From Reyranella soli (GTDB lineage Bacteria > Pseudomonadota > Alphaproteobacteria > Reyranellales > Reyranellaceae): a DNA stretch of 64,000 bases. Under the pieces are notes generated by a model, which was given only the letters and a program-made list of their open reading frames with translations, ran no database searches and was not told where the DNA came from. Location of the stretch: NCBI RefSeq assembly GCF_007992495.1, contig NZ_BKAJ01000075.1, forward strand, positions 18,477 to 82,476. The letters run 5' to 3'. Each line of letters begins with the position of its first letter. Position 1 is the stretch's first letter. This document shows, piece by piece, positions 8,521 to 16,515 of this stretch. A program made the translations under genes and the position numbers.

Positions 8521-9504
8521 ATGACCCAACACGTCCGCGTCGCCAGCCACGATGAAGTGCCGATCCTCGACCTGTCACCCTTGCGCACGGACGGCCAGAT
8601 CGATCCGCTTGCCGCGGAGCTCGATCGTGCCTGCAGGGAGACAGGCTTCTTCTACATCGCCAATCACGGCGTCAGCGAGACCGCCCTGAACGCGGTCTTT
8701 GGCGCCACGCGACGTTACTTCGCCATGCCGGAGGAGATCAGGCGTGGCCACGCCATGCATCCGTTCTACCGCCGCGGCTTCATGGCTCAAGGCGTCACGC
8801 GTCAGCCCGGGTACGCCGCCGATCTGAAGGAGAGCTATGAGGTCGGCGTCGATCTTCCTGCCGACGATCCGGCAGTCCTTTCCGGCCTGCCGCTGCACGC
8901 GCCGAACCAGTGGCCGGCCGAGATGCCGTGGCTTCGCGAAGCAGCCGAGACCTACTTCGAGCAAGTGAAGTCCCTGGGCCTCGATCTGCTGCGCTTGATC
9001 GCCCGGGCGCTCGGGCTGCCGGATGGGTTCTTCATCCAGTACACCCGCAAGCCCATGCTGCAGATGCGTCTGTTCCACTATCCACCCCAGACGCCCGACA
9101 CCTCACTGAACGCCCACGGTGCCGCTCCCCACACCGATTTCGGCATGATCACGATACTGGCGCAAGATCCGATCGGCGGTCTCGAACTGCGCAAGCGGGA
9201 TGGCGAATGGATCGCGGCGCCATACATCGACGGAACGTTCGTGGTGAATATCGGCGACCTCTTCCAGCGATGGACCAATGACGTCTACGTCTCGAACTTT
9301 CATCGTGTGACGAATCGCACTGGGCGGGAACGCTACTCCATCCCGATGTTCTTCAACCTCGACTACGACGCCCCGGTCGTCTGCCTGCCGACGTGCTGCA
9401 GTGCCGAGTCGCCCCCAAAGCACGAGCCGATCAAATTCGGCGACTACATCGTCAGCCGGTTCAAGGCGGTGCAGAAGTTCGATCCCAACAGCCGAGTCGC
9501 CTGA
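8521..9504 (+). CDS. 2-oxoglutarate/Fe(II)-dependent oxygenase, isopenicillin-N-synthase-like
   Basis: 327 residues, with a GGGAGGA ribosome site. The iron facial triad is H204-x-D206 (APHTDFGMITIL) and H261 (NFHRVTNR), followed by R271-Y-S273, the usual 2-oxoglutarate carboxylate clamp. N-terminal DIOX_N features (TGFFYIANHG) are present. Such enzymes hydroxylate or oxidatively demethylate small molecules in the cytoplasm. It lies in one transcription unit with an importer and an adenine-deaminase-like enzyme, so it probably modifies the imported compound first. Flavonoid- or ethylene-type functions are unlikely in this context. Confidence 0.9.
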   Translation: MTQHVRVASHDEVPILDLSPLRTDGQIDPLAAELDRACRETGFFYIANHGVSETALNAVFGATRRYFAMPEEIRRGHAMHPFYRRGFMAQGVTRQPGYAADLKESYEVGVDLPADDPAVLSGLPLHAPNQWPAEMPWLREAAETYFEQVKSLGLDLLRLIARALGLPDGFFIQYTRKPMLQMRLFHYPPQTPDTSLNAHGAAPHTDFGMITILAQDPIGGLELRKRDGEWIAAPYIDGTFVVNIGDLFQRWTNDVYVSNFHRVTNRTGRERYSIPMFFNLDYDAPVVCLPTCCSAESPPKHEPIKFGDYIVSRFKAVQKFDPNSRVA

Positions 9505-9519
9505 GCCGGGTCTTCCAGA

Positions 9520-10581
9520 ATGACCAAACCACGCACTCGAGCGCCCGAGCCTGACGCCGGCAGCCGGCCGGGCATCAACGACATCTCGCTTGTCGACGTC
9601 GCCAGGATGGCCGGCGTGTCGCCGGCGACGGTGTCGCGCGTCCTCAATCATCCGAAGCTGGTCCGCGAAAGCAAACGGCAGGCCGTGGAAGATGTGCTCG
9701 CCCGAGTTTCCTACATACGGAACAACGCCGCGCGCGCTCTGATCAGCCGCAAATCCCTGACGGTCGGGCTCATCGTTCCAACTCTTGCCAACCCGTTGTT
9801 CGCCTCGGGCATCGAGGCGATCGAGCAGACCCTGCAGGCAGCCGGCTACGGGCTCCTTGTGGCTTGTTCCTACCGCGATCTAGACCGTGAGTTCGAACAG
9901 ACCAAGGTGATGCTGGAGCGTGGTGTGGATGGGATGATCCTGACCGGCCCCGTTCACAAGGAGGAACTGTTCCAGCTCACCCACTCGCGTGGAGTCGCCG
10001 TCAGCCTCCAGGACTGCAATGCCGATATCCTCGATCGCAGTGCCGTCGCCATGCGCGATGCCGATGCGATGGCGCTGGCAATCGACACTCTTGTGCAGCG
10101 CGGTCATCGCGACATCGCGATCCTGACCGGACCCACCGGCAACACGCCCCCTGTCGCGGACCGCCTGCGCGGGGCGCGGGAGCGGATGACGCACCATTTC
10201 GGGCAATGCGCCGACGACGACGTGGAAGAGACCGCCGACTACGACGCCGAAAGTGCCCGACTCGCGGTAAAGCGCCTGTTCGGTCGGAAACCCAGCTACA
10301 CGGCGATCGCCTGCACGGGCGACATTCTGGCGCTCGGCGCCGTCATGGAGCTCCGCCGCCGAAATCTGTCGGTGCCCGACGACGTTTCCATCATCGGCTG
10401 CGGCGACCAGGTCATGACCCAGTACGTCGACCCGCCATTGACCACGGTCCATCTCCCCTTTCGTCAAATGGGCGAGAGAGCCGCCAGGCGCCTGCTCGAT
10501 CAGCTGGCCGGCGCCCCGCCCTCCGGCCTCGAATACATGGACTTCCATCTGATCGAGCGCGTCTCCGTTCGGACGCTTTGA
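9520..10581 (+). CDS. LacI-family transcriptional regulator
   Basis: 353 residues. The N-terminal helix-turn-helix and hinge helix are clear (SLVDVARMAGVSPATVSRVLNHPKLV, about 22-47), followed by a periplasmic-binding-protein-like ligand domain starting at LTVGLIVPTLANPLFA and ending with the FRQMGERAARRLLDQLAG region. It is inside the operon it likely controls. The two CTGAAAGCGTTTTCAG dyads at 5684-5731 are the obvious target, making it autoregulated. The family binds purines, sugars or nucleosides; the ligand here is unknown. Confidence 0.92.
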   Translation: MTKPRTRAPEPDAGSRPGINDISLVDVARMAGVSPATVSRVLNHPKLVRESKRQAVEDVLARVSYIRNNAARALISRKSLTVGLIVPTLANPLFASGIEAIEQTLQAAGYGLLVACSYRDLDREFEQTKVMLERGVDGMILTGPVHKEELFQLTHSRGVAVSLQDCNADILDRSAVAMRDADAMALAIDTLVQRGHRDIAILTGPTGNTPPVADRLRGARERMTHHFGQCADDDVEETADYDAESARLAVKRLFGRKPSYTAIACTGDILALGAVMELRRRNLSVPDDVSIIGCGDQVMTQYVDPPLTTVHLPFRQMGERAARRLLDQLAGAPPSGLEYMDFHLIERVSVRTL

Positions 10582-10605
10582 TCGATGCCTCGAAAGGACA
10601 GTGAC

Positions 10606-11631
10606 ATGGATCGTATGGAAGACTTCATCCGCGGCATTCCCAAGACGGAGCTGCACATGCATCTCGAGGGCAGCCTCGAGCCCGAATTGCTGATGCGCCT
10701 TGGTGAACGCAACAAGTGCCAGCTTCGCTGGAAGACCGCGGAAGAGCTCAGGAATGCCTATGAATTTTCGGACCTGCAGTCGTTCCTCGATCTCTACTAC
10801 GAGGGCTGCCAGGTCCTGGTCGAAGAAGCCGACTTCTACGAGCTCGCGCGCGCCTATCTCCGCAAGGCGCACGCCGAGAATGTCGTTCGTGCCGAAGTGT
10901 TTCTCGGCCCCCAGAGCTTCACGAGCAAGGGCGTGGATATCGCGTCAGTGCTCAACGGCACGCTCAAGGCAATCGACGATGCCGAGCAGGAAGATGGCAT
11001 CAGTTGCGGGCTGATCGTTACGGCACAGCGTCATCGTACGGAGCAGGACGCGCTCGATCTTCTCGAACAGGTGCGTCCGTGGTTCAGCCGGATCCTGGGA
11101 ATCGGAATGGGCGGCGCCGAGAAAGGCAATCCCCCGTCCAAGTTCCGGCACTTCTTCCGGGCCTGCCGGCGCGAGGGAATTCGGATCACGGCTCACGCGG
11201 GCGAAGAAGGTCCCGCTTCCTATGTTCGCGAAGCCGTCGAGCTGCTGGGTGTCGATCGCGTCGATCATGGCGTCTCATGCCTTGACGACCCGGCACTCGT
11301 GCGCGAGATGGCCGACATCAAGATCCCTTTGACGGTCTGTCCGATTTCCAATCTGCGCCTGAAGGGCGTCCCGTCGCTGGAGGCTCATCCGCTCAAGAAG
11401 CTCATGGATGCGGGCCTTCACGTCACGGTCAACTCTGACGACCCGTCCTACTTTCGCGGCTATGTCAGCGAAAACCTCGTCGAATGTCAGCGTGCGCTCG
11501 GCCTGACCGTCGAGGAGATCGTCTCGCTGGTGCGCAATGGCTTCACCGCCGCTTTCATCTCCCCGGCCGAGCGCGCGGCAGCGTTGGCAAGGGTCGACAA
11601 GTACGTGAGCGAGTTCAACTGGAGCCACTAG
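10606..11631 (+). CDS. Adenine/adenosine deaminase family protein, adenine-deaminase-like
   Basis: 341 residues from the ATG at 10606 with an AAAGGA site; an upstream in-frame ATG at 10585 would add 7 residues. Zinc ligands are H17-x-H19 (ELHMHLEGS), the His in TAHAGEEG and the Asp pair of NSDDP; DHGVSCLDD carries the further active-site His. The combination HLEGSLEPELL, CPISNLRLKG and NSDDPSYFRGYV is closer to bacterial and yeast adenine deaminases than to true adenosine deaminases. The predicted reaction is hydrolytic deamination of adenine or a modified 6-aminopurine. It is the last gene of the importer/oxygenase operon. Confidence 0.85.
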   Translation: MDRMEDFIRGIPKTELHMHLEGSLEPELLMRLGERNKCQLRWKTAEELRNAYEFSDLQSFLDLYYEGCQVLVEEADFYELARAYLRKAHAENVVRAEVFLGPQSFTSKGVDIASVLNGTLKAIDDAEQEDGISCGLIVTAQRHRTEQDALDLLEQVRPWFSRILGIGMGGAEKGNPPSKFRHFFRACRREGIRITAHAGEEGPASYVREAVELLGVDRVDHGVSCLDDPALVREMADIKIPLTVCPISNLRLKGVPSLEAHPLKKLMDAGLHVTVNSDDPSYFRGYVSENLVECQRALGLTVEEIVSLVRNGFTAAFISPAERAAALARVDKYVSEFNWSH

Positions 11632-11695
11632 CCGGCCTCGGTGGCTTGGCACGATTTCATGGAGTGCCCGGCGTGGCCGGCCTCCGGAAGCGGGC

Positions 11696-11724
11696 TTGCT
11701 TTTAACGACCGATTGGTCCATATA
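11696..11724 (+). promoter_or_regulatory. Putative promoter of the TetR gene with operator in the spacer
   Basis: TTGCTT at 11696-11701 and CATATA at 11719-11724 are 17 nt apart. The whole spacer downstream half is the dyad GACCGATTGGTC (11707-11718). The expected start of transcription falls at or very near the ATG at 11731, and no ribosome site is visible, so the mRNA may be leaderless. Confidence 0.5.
11707..11718. promoter_or_regulatory. TetR-type operator, copy 1
   Basis: GACCGATTGGTC contains GACC and GGTC half-sites with a 4-nt centre. It resembles GACCGCCCGGTC before the hydrolase operon. Position inside the TetR promoter suggests autorepression. Confidence 0.55.
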
Positions 11725-11730
11725 TCTAAA

Positions 11731-12345
11731 ATGGCACGACAGAGCCTACTGCGGATGCCGCGCGGCCGCCCCCGTGAGTTCGACACGGACGCAGCCATAG
11801 AGCGTGCCATGGGTGTCTTCTGGTCGTCCGGCTACAACGGCACATCGCTGCCCGATCTGCTCGAGGCGACGAAACTCTCGCGCGGAAGCCTCTATGCAGC
11901 CTTTGGCGATAAGCATGGCCTCTTTTTGCGCGCCTTGGACCGTTATATCGACGATTCGTTGACGCGCCTCGATACCGAGCTCGATCCGCGAAAGAATGCC
12001 TTGGCGGGCATACGGGTCTGTCTTGCCGGGTATGTCGAGCGGGCGAGTGGGGTTGGCGCCAGGCGCGGATGCCTTGTGGTGGCAACTGCCATGGAACTGG
12101 CCGGCCATGACACCGAGGTCGAACAGCGTATCCGGCGCTTCTTCAAGGCGATGGAGACCCGGTTGACCTCGGCACTGACGCGCGCACGGGCCGAGGGCGA
12201 ATTGGTCGATGGCGTCGAACCCGCGACCGTCGCCCGTTTGCTTGTCTGTCTGGTCGAAGGCATGCGCGTCGTCAGCAAGACAAGCTCGGACCGGAGCGCA
12301 TCCCAAGCCGTCGTTCAGACCCTTATCGACCGCTTCGCCAAATAG
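11731..12345 (+). CDS. TetR-family transcriptional regulator
   Basis: 204 residues from the ATG at 11731. The N-terminal helix-turn-helix reads GRPREFDTDAAIERAMGVFWSSGYNGTSLPDLLEATKLSRGSLYAAFGDKHGLFLRALDRYID (split here across about residues 10-72), a standard TetR_N domain with the YAAFGDK recognition region. The open frame extends upstream to a GTG at 11641, but that part lacks similarity and includes the promoter. It precedes three alpha/beta hydrolase genes and probably represses them and itself through the two GACCGnnnnGGTC-like dyads. Confidence 0.9.
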   Translation: MARQSLLRMPRGRPREFDTDAAIERAMGVFWSSGYNGTSLPDLLEATKLSRGSLYAAFGDKHGLFLRALDRYIDDSLTRLDTELDPRKNALAGIRVCLAGYVERASGVGARRGCLVVATAMELAGHDTEVEQRIRRFFKAMETRLTSALTRARAEGELVDGVEPATVARLLVCLVEGMRVVSKTSSDRSASQAVVQTLIDRFAK

Positions 12346-12387
12346 ACCATTTCATGTCCACATCGCCGCGTCGCACGTCGATATATA

Positions 12388-12399
12388 GACCGCCCGGTC
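12388..12399. promoter_or_regulatory. TetR-type operator, copy 2 (before hydrolase operon)
   Basis: GACCGCCCGGTC is a perfect palindrome except for its central pair and directly follows an AT-rich ATATATA stretch that could be a -10. It shares the GACCG...GGTC outline with copy 1 at 11707-11718. It lies 58 nt before the first hydrolase start. Confidence 0.6.
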
Positions 12400-12457
12400 G
12401 TAAAAGGAAATCAACGGCGGCCGCGTCACCTCGTTCGATCGATCAGGAAGTTCCGTA

Positions 12458-13384
12458 ATGCGCCAAATCTCCCCGACCACCAGCCTATTCGAAGGTTTCT
12501 CGGTGCTGGACTGCACGACCTCACGCGTGCGCTTCGCCGGCGTGACAGGAGGAGATGGGCCGCCCGTGCTCTTGCTGCATGGCTATCCGCAAACTCATGC
12601 CACCTGGCACGCGGTCGCCCCAGCCTTGGCGGCGCGCTACTCCGTCGTCATTCCCGATCTGCCCGGCTATGGCAGAAGCCGCGTGCGTGATGCCGGGCCC
12701 TGGGACAAGCGGGCTGTCGCCGCCGAGCTTGTGGCCATGATGCAGGCCCTGGGACATGAACGCTTTGCCGTTGTCGGGCACGACCGTGGTGCCCGCGCCG
12801 GTTATCGGCTCGCTCTGGATCATCCGGACCGGGTGAGCGCCTATTGCTCTCTTGCCGTGGTGCCAACGCTCGACGTATGGCCCGCGGTGGACCGCGAATT
12901 CGCAAAATCGGCCTTCCACTGGTTTCTGTTCCTCCAGCCCAGTGATCTTCCCGAACGTCTGTTGGCAGCCGATCCCGATGCTTTCCTCGACACCACGCTG
13001 AACCACATGGCCGGCGGGATCGAGAAGCTCCATCCTGCCGCCGTGGCCGACTATCGCGACGCGTTCCGCAAGGACTCGGTGCGCGATGCGATTATCAAAG
13101 ACTACCGAGCCGCCTATGGTCCAGACGCCGATCATGATGCGGCTGATCGCGCCAGCGGACGAAAGATCGGCTGCCCGCTTCTGGTACTTTGGCCCAAACA
13201 GCGGCTGGTTGCCGCTGGGATGGAATCCGGCACGCTGACCGCCACCGATGTGTGGCGTCGCTGGGCCGATGACGTGCGCGGCTTCGACATTTCCTGCGGC
13301 CATCTGGTGCCTGAACAAGCCCCTGGAGCCGTCATTGACGTGCTTGTCCCGTTTCTCGACGCGACGTCGAGAGGGGGAACCTGA
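12458..13384 (+). CDS. Alpha/beta hydrolase closely resembling fluoroacetate dehalogenase
   Basis: 308 residues. The oxyanion-side HGYPQTHATWHAVAP and the nucleophile region VVGHDRGARAGYRLALDHP align with fluoroacetate dehalogenase. By that alignment D109 is the nucleophile, R110 and R113 hold the substrate carboxylate, H154-W155 and a Tyr (216 or 220) form the halide pocket, and H282 (SCGHLVPE) is the catalytic base. The triad acid, however, which follows the next strand in the known enzyme (LDILPT), reads LAVVPT here, so Ala133 replaces Asp. Predicted role: dehalogenation or hydrolysis of a small carboxylate. First of three hydrolases; its stop overlaps the next start (TGATG). Confidence 0.85.
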   Translation: MRQISPTTSLFEGFSVLDCTTSRVRFAGVTGGDGPPVLLLHGYPQTHATWHAVAPALAARYSVVIPDLPGYGRSRVRDAGPWDKRAVAAELVAMMQALGHERFAVVGHDRGARAGYRLALDHPDRVSAYCSLAVVPTLDVWPAVDREFAKSAFHWFLFLQPSDLPERLLAADPDAFLDTTLNHMAGGIEKLHPAAVADYRDAFRKDSVRDAIIKDYRAAYGPDADHDAADRASGRKIGCPLLVLWPKQRLVAAGMESGTLTATDVWRRWADDVRGFDISCGHLVPEQAPGAVIDVLVPFLDATSRGGT

Positions 13385-14274
13385 TGGCCCAACAGCCCGA
13401 ATACGAATCGCTGCGGGCCGCTGATATTCGGTTTGCCTACCACCGTGCAGGCCATGGCGGATTCCCCATCGTCTTGCTCCATGGTTGGCCACAAACATCG
13501 CATGCGTGGCGTCGAGTGACGCCGCTTCTGAGCTCCCAATGCGATGTCGTGATTCCTGATTTGCCAGGCTTTGGCTACACGTCGAAACCAGACGGTGGCT
13601 TCGACAAGAAAACAATCTCTCGTCGCCTCCGGGATTTTGTCCGGGCGCTCGGCTTGTCGCGCATCGTCTTGGCCGGTCACGACCTCGGTGGGCACGTCGC
13701 CTATGCCTACGCAGCACAATGGCCAGAAGAGGTCAGCCACCTGATCTTCATCGAGAGCAGCCTTCCGGGCTTCGGCCAGGAAGAGTCAATGGATGTGTCG
13801 AAAGGGGGAAGCTGGCACTTCGGCTTCAATATGGCCGGCGACATCTCCGAAGAGCTGGTCCGCGGACGGGAGAAGCTGTTCGTCGACCATTTCATGCGGC
13901 GCGAGAAGGTCGGGCTCTTCGATCCGAATTCAGTGAGCGACGCCGACATTGAGCACTACGCCCGCGCGCTTCAGCGACCCGGCGCGTTGAGGTCCTCCTT
14001 CAGCTATTACCGCACGCTGCCCATCGACCGCAGCGATAATTCGGTCTGGGGACAGACACCCCTAACAATGCCCGTCCTGGCGATTGGGACTGAGTGGGGA
14101 TACGGACCCGCTTCCGAACGCACGATTCGTCGGGTCGCGAAAGATGTCCAGGCGACGATCATCGAGCGCTGCGGACATTACCCGGCGGAGGAACGCCCGA
14201 GCGAGTTGGCTCGCGCGATCACTGACTTTCTGGCGATGACACCATCAGGCATTCACCGAAAGGACCGACAATGA
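13384..14274 (+). CDS. Alpha/beta hydrolase, epoxide-hydrolase-like
   Basis: 296 residues. HGWPQTSHAWRRVTPLL (from about 33) gives the oxyanion loop, GHDLGGHVAYAYA the nucleophile D100, and ERCGHYPAEE near 280 the catalytic histidine. WHFGFN and SYYRTLP in the cap resemble the tyrosine-bearing cap of soluble epoxide hydrolases. It uses a covalent aspartyl-ester mechanism, but the sequence does not tell whether the leaving group is an epoxide or a halide. The start overlaps the previous stop and the stop overlaps the next start (ATGA). Confidence 0.87.
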   Translation: MAQQPEYESLRAADIRFAYHRAGHGGFPIVLLHGWPQTSHAWRRVTPLLSSQCDVVIPDLPGFGYTSKPDGGFDKKTISRRLRDFVRALGLSRIVLAGHDLGGHVAYAYAAQWPEEVSHLIFIESSLPGFGQEESMDVSKGGSWHFGFNMAGDISEELVRGREKLFVDHFMRREKVGLFDPNSVSDADIEHYARALQRPGALRSSFSYYRTLPIDRSDNSVWGQTPLTMPVLAIGTEWGYGPASERTIRRVAKDVQATIIERCGHYPAEERPSELARAITDFLAMTPSGIHRKDRQ

Positions 14275-15122
14275 GCTCCAAGCTGGACGACTTCCGTCAC
14301 CAGATGCTGCGCGCCGGCGACGTCAAGATCCATGCTGTCGTCGGTGGCGACGGGCCGCCACTCGTTCTGCTGCATGGCTTTCCGCAAACCTGGTGGGAAT
14401 GGCACAAGATCATGCCGGCGCTCGCCGAACGGCATACCGTGGTCGCCCTCGATTTGCGCGGAGCGGGTCATTCCGACTGCCCTCAGGGCGGCTACGACAA
14501 AGCAAGCCTTGCCGAAGACGTGCACGGCGCGATGGCAGCGCTGGGTTTCGAGCGTTACGCCGTGTGCGGCCACGATATCGGAGCGATGGTCGCCCTGGCC
14601 TTGGCCTTCACGCACCGCGAGGCCGTGACGCGCGTTGCGATCCTGGATGCGCCGATGCCGGGCTGGAGCCAGTGGGAGGCCAATTTCATCGACCCGATGG
14701 TCTGGCATTTCGCGTTCCACATGAAGCGCGATCTGCCGGAGCGCCTCATCCAAGGTCGCGAGTATGACTACGTCTCGGCTTTCTTCTTCGATCGCACGTT
14801 CAACCATGGCGCGTTCCCGATCGAAGAAGTGGAAGTCTATGCGCGCGCCTTCGCTCAACCCGGGAACACCCGCGGCGGACTCGAGTGGTATCGCGCCTTC
14901 CCGGTGGACCACACAAACGCTCTCGGCTGGAAGCGCGATCCCTTGACGATACCCGTCCTCGCGTTGGGAGGAGAACACAGATGGGGCGCGAGGATCGTCG
15001 CCATGCTGGAAGAATTCGCCACCAACGTCTCAGGTGGCAGCATTCCGGATTGCGGCCATTGGCTGGCAGAGGAGCGGCCGGCGGAGACGACTGAGGCCCT
15101 CCTCAAGTTTTTCGCGCCATAG
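14271..15122 (+). CDS. Alpha/beta hydrolase, epoxide-hydrolase-like
   Basis: 283 residues. HGFPQTWWEWHKIMPAL at about 35, nucleophile D102 in CGHDIGAMVALALA, the triad acid candidate in VAILDAPMPG, cap motifs VWHFAFHM and GLEWYRAFP, and catalytic His in DCGHWLAEERP. It is clearly paralogous to its two upstream neighbours. Expected cytoplasmic, with an aspartyl-ester mechanism as in epoxide hydrolases and haloalkane-type dehalogenases. Last gene of the TetR-linked operon, convergent with the MmgE/PrpD gene. Confidence 0.87.
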   Translation: MSSKLDDFRHQMLRAGDVKIHAVVGGDGPPLVLLHGFPQTWWEWHKIMPALAERHTVVALDLRGAGHSDCPQGGYDKASLAEDVHGAMAALGFERYAVCGHDIGAMVALALAFTHREAVTRVAILDAPMPGWSQWEANFIDPMVWHFAFHMKRDLPERLIQGREYDYVSAFFFDRTFNHGAFPIEEVEVYARAFAQPGNTRGGLEWYRAFPVDHTNALGWKRDPLTIPVLALGGEHRWGARIVAMLEEFATNVSGGSIPDCGHWLAEERPAETTEALLKFFAP

Positions 15123-15138
15123 TGCTATGGGGAGCAGG

Positions 15139-16488
15139 TCATGCCGCATGCTGCCGCAACGGCTCGATCAGCTCCGCCATCGTCTGCCACTCTTCGCAGC
15201 GATCAACCGCCGCTTCGATCGCATCCATCCCCGCCGGCGTCAGATGCCCCGCCGCCAGTTCGCGAAACTTCGCGCGAACCTGCGGCTCGGGATCCGGCTT
15301 CAGCGTGTCGCGCACGGAATTCTCCCGCGCTGCCGTGGCGCTGCGCCCGTCCTTCAGCGTCAGCGTGACACGGGCGGGCCGGAGCGTCGGCGTGCTGCGC
15401 GCCGTCATGGCCGGATCCGCCGCGATCCGCACCAGCGGTCGCAGCGTGGCGATGACCGGATCCTCGAGCGCGCTGTCGTCGATATCGGCAAAGCTGAGGC
15501 CGCCGCGCGTGATCAGGACCGCCGCCGCATGCGGCAGCGAATATTTCGACGCGAAGTAGTTGGTTGGCGCCGGATTGCGCATGACCGAGGCGAAGTCGAA
15601 GGTCTGCACGTCGACCAGCGCGACCTCCTCCGGCTTGGGCTTCAGCACGGCCAGCGTCTCGGCCAGGCTGTCCAGCGCGGCATGGATCGGATTGCAGCAG
15701 GCGTAGAAGCGGAAATAGTTCTCCAAAATCTCCCACCGCCGCCCCATGTCGTCGGGCAGCTTCGCGGAGTCGAAGCCCGCGCCCACCATGACGCCGAGCG
15801 CCTCCTCGATCGCACCCTCCTGCGCCGCGAAGCCGCTCGCCGCCATCTCCGGCGCCAGCGTTCCCGCCACGGCGCCCAGCCCCGCCGGCAGGTTGAGCGT
15901 GGTGCCGCCGGCGACGGTGTTGTTGTAGCTCGGCGTCATCAGCATGGTGGTGGCGACGCGCATCGCCAGGCTGACGCCCGCCCCGTCCAGCCCGTGGAGC
16001 CGTGCGCCGGCCGCCGCCGCGCCAAGCAGCGAGAGCTGTCCATTGGGATGCGAGAAAGCGCGCGGCGTGTAACCGCGGTTCAACCGCCCCGCCACTTCGT
16101 AGCCCAGGACGAAGGCGCCCAGCATGGCGCGCCCGCCCAGGCCGCGCTGCTCGGCGATCGCCAGCACGCCCGGCAGGATGTGCGGCGACGGCTGAAGGCC
16201 GCGCGAGCCCTCGCACAGTTCCACCGCCCGCGCGGCGATGCCGTTCAGCAGCGCGGCGGTGCGGGTGTCGGCCTGGGGCAATCCGGCTGCGAGGACCGTC
16301 GCGCCGCCACCCGCACCCGCCAGCAGCCGCTCGCTTAAGCCCATCACCTCGGGGCGCGCGGCGCCGGCCAACGTCACGCCGATCGTGTCCAGCAGGACGA
16401 GCTTGGCGCGGCGGTGTACCGCCTCCGGCATGTCGTCCCAGCCGGTGCGCGCGACGAACCGCGCGAGCTCTTCGATCTGTTCGCCCAC
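15139..16488 (-). CDS. MmgE/PrpD family protein
   Basis: 449 residues, the usual length of the MmgE/PrpD family (2-methylcitrate dehydratase, aconitate and itaconate-related decarboxylases or isomerases). The N-terminal all-helical domain contains VLLDTIGVTLAGAARPE and LNGIAARAVELCEGSRGLQPSPHILPGVLAIAEQ; the C-terminal lid begins around MGRRWEILENYFRFYACCNPIHAALDSL. The nearby Bug protein gene upstream on the same strand suggests uptake and conversion of a tricarboxylate-like acid. The exact reaction cannot be read from sequence. No propionate-pathway genes (prpB, prpC) are nearby. Confidence 0.88.
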   Translation of the reverse strand: MGEQIEELARFVARTGWDDMPEAVHRRAKLVLLDTIGVTLAGAARPEVMGLSERLLAGAGGGATVLAAGLPQADTRTAALLNGIAARAVELCEGSRGLQPSPHILPGVLAIAEQRGLGGRAMLGAFVLGYEVAGRLNRGYTPRAFSHPNGQLSLLGAAAAGARLHGLDGAGVSLAMRVATTMLMTPSYNNTVAGGTTLNLPAGLGAVAGTLAPEMAASGFAAQEGAIEEALGVMVGAGFDSAKLPDDMGRRWEILENYFRFYACCNPIHAALDSLAETLAVLKPKPEEVALVDVQTFDFASVMRNPAPTNYFASKYSLPHAAAVLITRGGLSFADIDDSALEDPVIATLRPLVRIAADPAMTARSTPTLRPARVTLTLKDGRSATAARENSVRDTLKPDPEPQVRAKFRELAAGHLTPAGMDAIEAAVDRCEEWQTMAELIEPLRQHAA

Positions 16489-16515
16489 GGTCAGGCCTTT
16501 CAGCTTGGTTTGAGA

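Noticed and set aside
15117..15130. CCATAG-TG-CTATGG palindrome at the end of the third hydrolase
   Set aside because: Six-bp arms overlapping a stop codon with a 2-nt loop cannot form a stable hairpin; no T-run.
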